Source: OFTM382 sp964448185 (GTDB taxonomy: Bacteria > Planctomycetota > Phycisphaerae > Phycisphaerales > UBA1924). Taken from it: a stretch of 20,079 bases of DNA. The translations under genes and the position numbers were made by a program. The stretch spans positions 1 through 20,079 of the forward strand of contig CAYUVO010000043.1 in NCBI GenBank assembly GCA_964448185.1, written 5' to 3'. Below the pieces are notes generated by a model that saw nothing but the letters and a program-made list of their open reading frames with translations, was not told the DNA's origin and ran no database searches. Below are positions 13,240 through 20,079 of this stretch, one piece after another; position 1 is the first letter of the stretch; each line of letters begins with the position of its first letter.

Positions 13240-14187
13240 ATGAGTGCAGCGATTGTTGTTGAAGGAGTCTCGAAGCGGTATCGGCTTGATCGCCGAACGC
13301 CGCACGATGTGACATTGATCGGCTCGGCGATGATTTCGATGCGCTCTCCGTTGAAGCGGCTTTGGAACATCTGGCACCCACCCGAGGATCAGTTGCACTG
13401 GGCACTGCAGGACATCTCGTTCAAGGTTGATCACGGCGAGTGCGTGGGGCTGATCGGTCCCAACGGGTCGGGGAAAAGCACACTGCTTCGGATCATCTCG
13501 AACCTGACGCTGCCGACGACAGGCCGCGTGGAGGTGCAGGGTCGGATCGGCTCACTGCTTGCTTTGGGCGTGGGGTTTAGTGGCGACCTGACGGGCCGGG
13601 AGAACGCGATCATGTCGGCGGTGACTCTCGGGCTTTCGCATCGCGATGCGAAGCGCAGGCTCGAAGAGATCGTTGACTTCTCGGGTGTTCGTGAGTTCAT
13701 CGATGTGCCCGTCAAGCGGTACTCGACGGGGATGCGTGTTCGTCTGGGGTTTAGTGTGCTCAGCACGCTCGAGCCCGAGATCATGCTGATCGACGAGGTG
13801 CTCGGCGTGGGCGATGACGAGTTCCGCGATAAGAGTCGCGACCGGATGGAAGAGATGATCGCCAAGGGTCGGACCGTTCTGTTGGTCAGTCACATCAAGA
13901 GTGACATCGAACGGCACTGCTCGCGGACGATCCAACTCGATAGCGGGTTTATGGAACGGCATCGGCCCACGCCGAAGGGATTGCGGATGCCCGAAGTGAT
14001 GGAGTATATAGTGGCGTGCAACAAAGAGCTTGGCAAGGACACGCCCGAGGTGGAGATGCTCGAGAAGCTCTTGGAGAAGGAAGCGAAAGAGAAGGCGGCC
14101 AAGGAGAAGGCGGCGAAAGAGAAAGCCGCCAAAGAGAAGGCCGAGACCAAACCACCCGCTCCCAGCACGGTTGAAACCAAGAGCTGA
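13240..14187 (+). CDS. wzt: Polysaccharide ABC exporter, ATP-binding subunit (Wzt/TagH-type)
   Basis: I start at the ATG at 13240 (MSAAIVVEGVSKRY), giving 315 residues; the open frame before it overlaps wzm. Walker A is GPNGSGKST (73-81), the family signature YSTGMRVRLGFS is at 161-172, Walker B IMLIDE at 181-186, and the switch His in LLVSHIKSD is 218. The long insertion WHPPEDQLHWALQDISF before the first strand is typical of O-antigen/teichoic acid exporters. Many Wzt proteins add a C-terminal carbohydrate-binding domain. Here residues from about 268 instead form a charged helical tail with four AKEKA-type repeats (282-301) and a Pro/Thr-rich end. It pairs with wzm and powers glycan export. 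Confidence 0.93.
   Translation: MSAAIVVEGVSKRYRLDRRTPHDVTLIGSAMISMRSPLKRLWNIWHPPEDQLHWALQDISFKVDHGECVGLIGPNGSGKSTLLRIISNLTLPTTGRVEVQGRIGSLLALGVGFSGDLTGRENAIMSAVTLGLSHRDAKRRLEEIVDFSGVREFIDVPVKRYSTGMRVRLGFSVLSTLEPEIMLIDEVLGVGDDEFRDKSRDRMEEMIAKGRTVLLVSHIKSDIERHCSRTIQLDSGFMERHRPTPKGLRMPEVMEYIVACNKELGKDTPEVEMLEKLLEKEAKEKAAKEKAAKEKAAKEKAETKPPAPSTVETKS
14083..14142 (+). repeat. Four tandem 15-bp repeats coding AKEKA units
   Basis: Four imperfect copies at 14083, 14098, 14113 and 14128 each encode Ala-Lys-Glu-Lys-Ala. Differences are mostly at third positions, so selection on the peptide rather than very recent slippage is likely. The product would be a highly charged helix. Confidence 0.85.
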
Positions 14188-14207
14188 GGCGAACCCTTCA
14201 ACCAATA

Positions 14208-17200
14208 TCAGTCGGCATCGGTGCGCTCGCCGACCACTGCACGCGCTACCAGCGTGATCGGATGCTCGGCTCGGACGTCCGCGCCGTCATGGACCTGATG
14301 GCGACAGCTCGTGCCGGGCGCTGCAAGAACGGTGCTGCCGGTGGTGTCGTGTTGTGCGCGACGGGCTGCGGGCAGGACACCGAGCTCGGCGATTTTCATC
14401 GAGAGGTCATATCGGTCGCGTGCGTAGCCGAAACTGCCCGCCATGCCACAACAGGTGGTGTCGAGTAGTTCGACTCGGCCCGGGAAAGCGTGTTCGAGCA
14501 GATCAGCGCCCGACTGCATTCCCCACAGGGCTTTCTGATGGCAGTGGCCGTGAAAGAGGACCGTCGTGATTGAGCCTGGTTCGAAGGTCGGCGTGCGGGG
14601 ATGTTCATCCCATCTTTCACTCAGGAAGTGCTCGACAAGATCACACCTCTCTGCGAGTGCCTTGCGTTGAGCAGCGGGAATCTTCGTGCGTAGTTCGAGC
14701 CAATCGTCAGTGACTGCGCTGAGAACCGAGGGCTCGACAAACAGCACCGCGATCGCTCCCGTTTCATCGAGCTTGCGTTGGAGCGTCTTTGATTCGTGCT
14801 GGGCTCGGTTGATTGCTTGTGGCAGCAGGCCGGTGGAAATGAAGGCGCGTCCTGCATCGGTGCCCCAGAAGGGTTCGATGTGGTAGCCGAAAGCGGCGAG
14901 CAGGTCGGTCGCGTCACGCACGAGCCCGGGCTGCGTGTAGTTAGCAAAGCTATCGACGTAGAGCAACACTGTTGGTGCGCTTTCGGGCTTGTTTGAGAGC
15001 TTCCATTGCGCTTCGGCGGAGCGTTCGATGCGCGGCAGCGGCCGCTTGGGCGAGGTGCCGAGCACCACGTCAATGAGCCTTCGTGAGAGTGGCGCGGTGT
15101 TGATCCAGTTGACCACGCCTGGCGACAGGCTCGCAGCCCGGAGCAGCTCGCATGCGTGCCCCATGATCCATGCTCGAACGGGTGTGCCGGAGTCTTTGAA
15201 GCGTTGCGCGGTGAACTCGGCTTTGAGCCGAGCGATGTCCACGTTCGAGGGGCACTCGCTCTTGCACGCCTTGCAGCTCAGGCATAGATCGAGCGTTTGC
15301 ATCGTGTGTTCGTCGTCCCACTTGGGCATCGAAGAATCATCTTCGGTTGTACCGAGTTGGCCGCTGATGGCGAGGCGCAGCGCGTTGCCCCGGCCACGGG
15401 TCGAGTGACGTTCATCGAGCGTGGCCATGTAGCTCGGGCACATCGTGCCGCCGGCTTTCTTTCGGCATACGCCTGCGCCGTTGCAGCGTTCGACCGCGTG
15501 TGCGAAGCCATCTTGGTCGCTGTAATCAAAGAACGTCTCGACGGGCGGGATCGTCGCGGTCGCCGTCGCGGGTTTGATGCGAGTCGTGTGGTGGATGGAT
15601 TCGATGGGGCCGGGCGTGACGATGTTGCCCGGATTGAGGAGACCGTTTGGATCAAAGATGCGTTTGATGTCACCGAAGGCGGCCATGAGTTCTGGGCCGA
15701 AGTGTCGCTCGAGCAGCGGGCCCCGTGCTCGGCCGTCGCCGTGCTCACCGCTCATGACGCCCCCGAGTTCGCGGGCGAGATCGGCGAGTGAGAGTGCGAT
15801 GCGTTCCATCGCCTCGCGGTCGTCCGCTGAGCGCAGATCGAGCAGGGGCCTGACGTGCAGCACACCCACCGAAGCGTGCGCATAAAAACTTGCACGGGTA
15901 TTTTCTTTGGCGATGATCGCCCGGCCACGCTTGACAAACTCGGCTAATCGTTCGGGCGGGACGACGTTATCTTCGACGAATCCGAGCGGCTTTTTGCTGC
16001 CCGGGATCGCGTGGAGCAAGGGCTCGCCCGCTTTGCGGAGCTTCCATGCTTGAGCGATCTGCGTTGCGTCGTCGAAGATCGCTGCTGTGGGGAAACGTTC
16101 GACGATTGCGTTCATGCGTTGACTGAGTTCGTCGCTGCTCGCTGCACTCATCTCGACGTAGAGGACCGCTGCGGGCGGGAGGTTGCTTGTCGTCGTAGGC
16201 AACAGATCCACATACCTTCGATACTCGATGTTATCACGGGCAAGCGTGAGGATTAGCTCGTCGAGCAGCTCGACCGCTGAGGGGTGCAACTCAAGGAGCG
16301 GGAGCAGCGCGTCCATCGCGTCGTCGAGCGTCTCGAACGCCAGCACCGCAAGGCCCCGGCACTTGGGAATCGGATGGAGCAACAGATCAGCGCGGAGGCT
16401 CAATGCGAGCGTGCCCTCTGAGCCACAGAGAAGGTGGGAGAGGTTGAGCGTGTCGAACCCGTCGGGATGCTCGGCTGCTTCGAGTTGGTCGAGCATGGTG
16501 TCGAGGGCGTAGCCCGCGTTTCGGCGGAGCGTCTTGGGGAATCGCTCGCGGATGAGTGCTGCGTTGGTGCGGACAATCTGTGCGACCTGTTGCGTGAGTT
16601 GTGCTGCGATGGGGTCGCGGAGTGCAGCGCCTTGTTCGAGATGCACAACCCGACCATCCGCGAGGCATGCTTCGATCCCGAGGAGGTTCTCGGTGGTTCT
16701 GCCGTACATGATCGAACGGGCACCGGCGGCGTTGTTGCCGATGCACCCGCCGATGGTGGCCTGTCGAGACGTGCTCGGATCGGGCGCGAAGAACAAGCCG
16801 GTGTGCGTGATCTCGTCGTTGAGGTCGTCGATGGTGGTCCCGACTTGGACCGTGCATCGGCGAGCGGCTTGGTCGAGTGAATCCACGCCACAACAGTGCG
16901 GCGAGAGATCAAAGACGACCGCGTGATTGACGCATTGGCCCGCGAGGCTCGTGCCGCCGCCGCGGGGGAGGATGGGCAGGGCGTGCTCGTTGCAAACGCG
17001 GACGGCAGCAACCACGTCGTCGAGGCTGCGCGGGATGATCACGCCCATGGGCTGGTGCTGATAGATGGAGGCATCGGTGGCGTAGAGGAGCCGATCGCGT
17101 GGATCGAGCCGAAGCTCGCCCTCGATCGCATTGGCGAGCGCACGCGCAGCCTGCGCGGCGTCGGTGAGAGACTGCATGAGCGGCTGGGATGCGTGAACAT

Positions 17201-17213
17201 CGAGAGAGGCCAT
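14208..17213 (-). CDS. FAD-linked and Fe-S D-2-hydroxyacid dehydrogenase (YdiJ/GlcD-GlpC fusion type)
   Basis: The protein has about 1001 residues from the ATG at 17213, chosen because GGAG precedes it by 5 nt; an in-frame GTG at 17255 would add a Pro/Ser stretch coded by poly-G tracts. The first half is a GlcD-type FAD oxidase: PRGGGTSLAGQ (about 83-93), FFAPDPSTSRQATIGGCIGN and the C-terminal GEHGDGRARG with FDPNGLLNPGNI. Next are two cysteine clusters for Fe-S binding, C-x5-C-x8-CP (577-592) and CLSCKACKSECP (644-655). The end has two CCG-type segments, including HGHCHQKAL and DTTCCGMAGSFGY. This order is that of YdiJ-like D-2-hydroxyglutarate or D-lactate dehydrogenases (about 1000 residues), which pass electrons to the respiratory chain. 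The physiological substrate is not readable. It is convergent with wzt, 20 nt apart, with no terminator seen between. Confidence 0.92.
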   Translation of the reverse strand: MASLDVHASQPLMQSLTDAAQAARALANAIEGELRLDPRDRLLYATDASIYQHQPMGVIIPRSLDDVVAAVRVCNEHALPILPRGGGTSLAGQCVNHAVVFDLSPHCCGVDSLDQAARRCTVQVGTTIDDLNDEITHTGLFFAPDPSTSRQATIGGCIGNNAAGARSIMYGRTTENLLGIEACLADGRVVHLEQGAALRDPIAAQLTQQVAQIVRTNAALIRERFPKTLRRNAGYALDTMLDQLEAAEHPDGFDTLNLSHLLCGSEGTLALSLRADLLLHPIPKCRGLAVLAFETLDDAMDALLPLLELHPSAVELLDELILTLARDNIEYRRYVDLLPTTTSNLPPAAVLYVEMSAASSDELSQRMNAIVERFPTAAIFDDATQIAQAWKLRKAGEPLLHAIPGSKKPLGFVEDNVVPPERLAEFVKRGRAIIAKENTRASFYAHASVGVLHVRPLLDLRSADDREAMERIALSLADLARELGGVMSGEHGDGRARGPLLERHFGPELMAAFGDIKRIFDPNGLLNPGNIVTPGPIESIHHTTRIKPATATATIPPVETFFDYSDQDGFAHAVERCNGAGVCRKKAGGTMCPSYMATLDERHSTRGRGNALRLAISGQLGTTEDDSSMPKWDDEHTMQTLDLCLSCKACKSECPSNVDIARLKAEFTAQRFKDSGTPVRAWIMGHACELLRAASLSPGVVNWINTAPLSRRLIDVVLGTSPKRPLPRIERSAEAQWKLSNKPESAPTVLLYVDSFANYTQPGLVRDATDLLAAFGYHIEPFWGTDAGRAFISTGLLPQAINRAQHESKTLQRKLDETGAIAVLFVEPSVLSAVTDDWLELRTKIPAAQRKALAERCDLVEHFLSERWDEHPRTPTFEPGSITTVLFHGHCHQKALWGMQSGADLLEHAFPGRVELLDTTCCGMAGSFGYARDRYDLSMKIAELGVLPAARRAQHDTTGSTVLAAPGTSCRHQVHDGADVRAEHPITLVARAVVGERTDAD

Positions 17214-17223
17214 CGGGGCTCCG

Positions 17224-17247
17224 TGGGAGGGGGGGGAGGGGGGGGAG
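17224..17247. repeat. Poly-G tract with G-quadruplex potential
   Basis: On the plus strand GGG, eight G and eight G are separated by single A bases. The tract lies 11-34 bases upstream of the FAD/Fe-S dehydrogenase start (C-rich in its mRNA). It could fold as a G-quadruplex in DNA and is prone to slippage. Confidence 0.7.
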
Positions 17248-17311
17248 TTTGTCACCCGATGCTAGGGTTTTTGGCGGTGGTGTGCACTTGGCAGGACGCT
17301 CCCGTTGGGGA

Positions 17312-17339
17312 CCACTGGCCCCGCAGACGCGGTCAGTGG
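17312..17339 (+). repeat. Imperfect stem-loop in the divergent intergenic region
   Basis: CCACTG (17312-17317) pairs with CAGTGG (17334-17339), and inside it CCGC (17321-17324) pairs with GCGG (17329-17332) around AGAC. There is no T run after it. The 289-bp gap 17214-17502 between the two genes holds this hairpin and the poly-G tract; no clear promoter or further gene was recognised. Confidence 0.5.
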
Positions 17340-17502
17340 CACAGCGCGAGCCATCTCTGCGTCACAGCGGCGCAACAGACCGCCGGGTCTGGTGAACCCA
17401 GAGCCCGAATGCCGAGGTACATATCAGCGGATACAGACCTTCTTTGCCCTCACCGCACCAAGGCCGATTGCCGAGGCAAGGCCACCACGGAGGATTCACG
17501 CC

Positions 17503-19596
17503 ATGCCCACACATGCCCGTCAGCTCATCATCGCAGCGGCCCTGTTCGCCTCGCCCCTGCTCGCCCAGAACGCCGCCCAACGAGGAGCCCAGGACGACGA
17601 GGCCCTGCCGATCTCGGCGATCACCCTCTACCGCTCAGGGGTGGGCTCGTTCCTCCGACAGGGCGAGGTCACGGGCGATCAGACCATCAGCCTCCGCTTT
17701 CGGACCGACCAGATCAACGACATCCTCAAGTCGATGATGGTGGTCGATGCGGGCGGCGGCCAAGTCGAGGGCGTGACCTACGGCTCGCGTGAGCCACTGG
17801 CACGCCGGCTGTCCTCGTTTGCGCTCGACCTCTCGGGCAACCCGGATCGGGCAGCTTTGCTCGCCCAGCTTCGGGGAGCTGTCGTAAACCTGACCACGAC
17901 CGACGGTAAGATCACGGGCACCGTGCTCGGTGTCGAAACTCGAAGGATCTTTCACGAAGCAGGAACCGAGTCTCTCCAGAGCCTGATGCTCGTGACTGCA
18001 ACCGGGGTGCGGTCGATCGAACTGGGAATGATTCGTTCGTTCGAGATCAGCGATCCGGTGCTGGCGGCTGAGCTGACCAAGGCGCTGCTCGCGGTCGCTG
18101 AGCACCGTGCGGACACAACCAAGGTGGTCGAGGTTTCGTTTAGCGGCCAAGGCAAGCGGCCGGTGGTGGTGTCGTATGTCCACGAGACGCCGGTGTGGAA
18201 GACGAGCTATCGGCTTGTGCTGCCTGATGGTGACAAGGGCGAGGGGCGGATGCAGGGCTGGGCGATCGTGGAGAACACGACGGACGAGGACTGGAGCGAC
18301 GTTCGGCTCTCGCTTGTTGCCGGTCAGCCGGTGAGCTTTGTGATGGATCTGTATGAGCCGCTCTTTAGCCCGCGTCCCGTGGTGCCCGTGCCTACAGGAG
18401 TAACCGCGCGGCCCAGAACGTATTCGGGCTCGATGGGCCGCATGGAACAGAAGCTCGCGAGCGCTCCGGCTTCGTCACTGCCCATGGCAGGGAAACGTAG
18501 AGATCAGAGACTCTCAACAAGGGGTCTTGGGGACCCAGCGTCCAGGACGTTGATGGACGGTGACGACATGGCGTTCGAGATGGCCGAGTCGGCGATCGCC
18601 AATCTGTCGGGCGGGGGCGCGATGGCCAGCGCGAACGAATCGGGCGAGGTGTTTCAGTACACGCTCGATGTGCCGGTAAATGTCGAGCGTCAGCAGTCGG
18701 CGATGCTCCCGATCATCAACTCGGGGCTGGAGACCGAGCGGGTGAGCATCTATTCGCCACGCGGGGGCAGCTCGCACCCGATGCGGGGCGTGCGAATCGT
18801 CAACACCAGCGGGCTCCAGTTCATGCCCGGGCCGATCGCGGTGTATGACGGCGCGACGTATGCGGGTGATGCGCAGATCGGGCATGTCGCCACGGGCGAT
18901 GATCGGCTGTTGGCGTATGCGGTGGATCTCGAGGTCGATGGCATCACCGATTCCAACCAACGCCGAACGATTCAGAAGGTGCGGATCGTCAATGGGCTGA
19001 TCGAGCAGACGATCGAACAGGTTCTCAAGACCTCGTACACGTTCGACAACGACGACGAGGATCAGGATCGGCTCGTGATTATCGAGCACCCACGGATGGC
19101 GGGCTGGGCGTATACCAAGGCCAAGCCTGCGGAATCGACCGCTGGGAATGTCGATCGCTTCGAGCTCAAGATCGAAGCTGACAAAGCCTCATCGCTCGAG
19201 GTCGAGCAACGCCGCACGGACTACCAACGGCTCCAGCTCACGCAGATCGACAAGGCCACGTTTGCCCAATGGGTGCGCGGGGGCAAGGTGTCGAACAAGG
19301 TGCGTGATGCGTTCCGTGAGGCTTCCGCCAAGCAAGCAGCGATCAATGAGGTGCAGAACAAGCTTCGCCAGCTCGAACGCGAACGATCGGGGATCTTCAC
19401 GGATCAGGACCGGATCCGCAAGAACCTGCAAGCGGTCAACCGCACCAGCGATCTTGCGGCCCGCTACCTCCAGCAGCTCAGCACGCAAGAGAACCGGCTC
19501 GAAGCGATCCGTTCTCAGACGACGACGAGCAACTCGCTGCTCGAACGGCGCCAGCGTGAGCTTGCTTCGTACCTTGCGAACCTGAACGTGGACTGA
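17503..19596 (+). CDS. Secreted DUF4139-type protein with C-terminal coiled coil
   Basis: I start at the ATG at 17503 (GGAGG 9 nt upstream), giving 697 residues that open with a signal peptide: MPTHARQLIIAAALFASPLL, cut near AQ-N. An N-terminal beta-rich part (ALPISAITLYRSGVGSFLRQ) leads into a DUF4139-like region near 210-290, with VVVSYVHETPVWKTSYRLVL, GWAIVENTTDEDWSDVRLSL and AGQPVSF. A linker rich in Arg, Ser and Met follows (about 305-365), then more beta segments (EVFQYTLDVPVNVERQQSAM) and a charged coiled coil from about 605 to the end. It is predicted to be periplasmic or at the cell surface. Proteins with this domain are common in planctomycetes; their biochemical role is unknown, and mucoidy-related annotations rest on weak similarity. 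A strong terminator follows. Confidence 0.8.
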   Translation: MPTHARQLIIAAALFASPLLAQNAAQRGAQDDEALPISAITLYRSGVGSFLRQGEVTGDQTISLRFRTDQINDILKSMMVVDAGGGQVEGVTYGSREPLARRLSSFALDLSGNPDRAALLAQLRGAVVNLTTTDGKITGTVLGVETRRIFHEAGTESLQSLMLVTATGVRSIELGMIRSFEISDPVLAAELTKALLAVAEHRADTTKVVEVSFSGQGKRPVVVSYVHETPVWKTSYRLVLPDGDKGEGRMQGWAIVENTTDEDWSDVRLSLVAGQPVSFVMDLYEPLFSPRPVVPVPTGVTARPRTYSGSMGRMEQKLASAPASSLPMAGKRRDQRLSTRGLGDPASRTLMDGDDMAFEMAESAIANLSGGGAMASANESGEVFQYTLDVPVNVERQQSAMLPIINSGLETERVSIYSPRGGSSHPMRGVRIVNTSGLQFMPGPIAVYDGATYAGDAQIGHVATGDDRLLAYAVDLEVDGITDSNQRRTIQKVRIVNGLIEQTIEQVLKTSYTFDNDDEDQDRLVIIEHPRMAGWAYTKAKPAESTAGNVDRFELKIEADKASSLEVEQRRTDYQRLQLTQIDKATFAQWVRGGKVSNKVRDAFREASAKQAAINEVQNKLRQLERERSGIFTDQDRIRKNLQAVNRTSDLAARYLQQLSTQENRLEAIRSQTTTSNSLLERRQRELASYLANLNVD

Positions 19597-19630
19597 GTCT
19601 GCAGCGCAAGTGCAACACGTTCCAATGAAC

Positions 19631-19668
19631 AAGGCCCGCCGGATTTCTCCGACGGGCCTTTGTTGTTG
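19631..19668 (+). terminator. Rho-independent terminator after the DUF4139 gene, probably bidirectional
   Basis: The arms 19631-19643 (AAGGCCCGCCGGA) and 19648-19660 (TCCGACGGGCCTT) form a 13-bp stem with one mismatch and a TTTC loop, followed by TGTTGTTGTTTG. It lies 35 nt after the plus-strand stop, and it would also be read 39 nt after the convergent pseudopilin's stop, though without a good U run on that side. Confidence 0.88.
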
Positions 19669-19698
19669 TTTGTATTTGAGCCGATGGCTCAGAGAGTC

Positions 19699-20079
19699 TT
19701 AGTCAACCCAGAGGCTGACACTCGGGTTGGTTGCGTTGCCGCCATTCTGGGTGTTGAGGCGGAGGTAGATGTTCGTGAAGTCAGCGTACATCGTGGAGTT
19801 GATGATGCCCTGGCCGTTGGGCTGAGCGCTTTCGGGCATACGGGTGTCGTTCTCGTTGACAAAGATGTTGTCGTTCTGGGTCTTCTCAGCAGCGTTGGTA
19901 ATGCCAATGAAGGAGAACGGCAGTGAATCGGGATCGGGCTGGTTGGCAAAGCTAACGTGGTTGTCGTTGAACCCGACGTTGCCTTCCCATGTGTTCCGGC
20001 CGCCGTGGATGAGCAGCGTGTTGGAGCTTTCGCCGAACTCGGTCTCCGGCAGAGTCCTGGTACCGGGCTGTCCGCCGCC
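19699..20079 (-). CDS. Pseudopilin-like protein, C-terminal part (5' end beyond window)
   Basis: The minus-strand frame is open from the right edge to a TAA at 19701-19699, giving 126 residues. It contains NTLLIHGGRNTWEGNVGFND followed by NHVSFANQPDPDSLPFSF and ends NPSVSLWVD. The HG-x-R-x-x-W-x-GN-x-x-x-NDNHV segment is the C-terminal signature I associate with planctomycete pseudopilins that begin with a FTLIELLVVI helix (H-X9-DG group). The N-terminal helix itself is outside the window, so this rests on the C-terminal pattern alone. Such proteins are probably exported and processed by prepilin peptidase; roles are mostly unknown. Confidence 0.68.
   Translation of the reverse strand, partial: GGGQPGTRTLPETEFGESSNTLLIHGGRNTWEGNVGFNDNHVSFANQPDPDSLPFSFIGITNAAEKTQNDNIFVNENDTRMPESAQPNGQGIINSTMYADFTNIYLRLNTQNGGNATNPSVSLWVD

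Noticed and set aside
14083..14142. Short tandem repeats as a CRISPR or mobile element
   Set aside because: The 15-bp units have no spacers and keep the reading frame; they are a coding repeat inside wzt.
1..20079. tRNA, rRNA, insertion sequences, prophage or defence genes
   Set aside because: No tRNA-like cloverleaf, rRNA segment, transposase, integrase or CRISPR repeat was recognised on either strand.

Overview
The window looks like part of a planctomycete chromosome, most likely from the class Phycisphaerae. This is inferred from gene content, not from any marker gene. The signs are high-GC coding with GTG and TTG starts, planctomycete-type pseudopilins (FTLIELLVVIAIIAVL) cut by both window ends, a PEP-CTERM surface protein, a dockerin-like EF-hand pair on a secreted beta-propeller, and a secreted DUF4139-type protein.

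Layout. (1) Bases 1-3120, minus strand: a cobalamin (B12) riboswitch at about 2948-3118 leads into three tightly packed or overlapping genes. They encode a PEP-CTERM surface protein, a PQQ-type beta-propeller with a C-terminal dockerin-like domain, and a pseudopilin that runs off the left edge. This is the most interesting part of the window: a B12-controlled set of cell-envelope genes with no recognisable cobalamin enzyme or classical transporter in view. (2) Bases 3162-8766, minus strand: a complete histidine-utilisation operon in the order hutH, hutU, hutG, hutI. The leftover 3' end of a peroxiredoxin-like gene is wedged between hutU and hutG. (3) Bases 8823-12210, minus strand: a surface-glycan operon of CMP-sugar cytidylyltransferase, D-2-hydroxyacid dehydrogenase, SDR dehydrogenase and GT2 glycosyltransferase, the first three overlapping by 4 bp. 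(4) Bases 12342-14187, plus strand: a Wzm/Wzt-type polysaccharide ABC exporter, divergent from the glycan operon. (5) Bases 14208-17213, minus strand: a ~1000-residue FAD plus Fe-S D-2-hydroxyacid dehydrogenase of the YdiJ type. (6) Bases 17503-19596, plus strand: the secreted DUF4139-type protein, followed by a strong hairpin terminator. (7) Bases 19699-20079, minus strand: the C-terminal end of a second pseudopilin, truncated by the right edge.

How the genes fit together. The hut genes take histidine through urocanate, imidazolonepropionate and formiminoglutamate to glutamate plus formamide. The glycan operon and the divergent ABC exporter plausibly make and export one acidic-sugar-containing polysaccharide. 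The B12-regulated operon may be a cobalamin-acquisition or cobalamin-responsive surface system. That is inference from the riboswitch and from the partial resemblance of the PEP-CTERM protein to surface proteins found near B12 uptake genes in Bacteroidetes. Start codons were chosen largely from Shine-Dalgarno placement.
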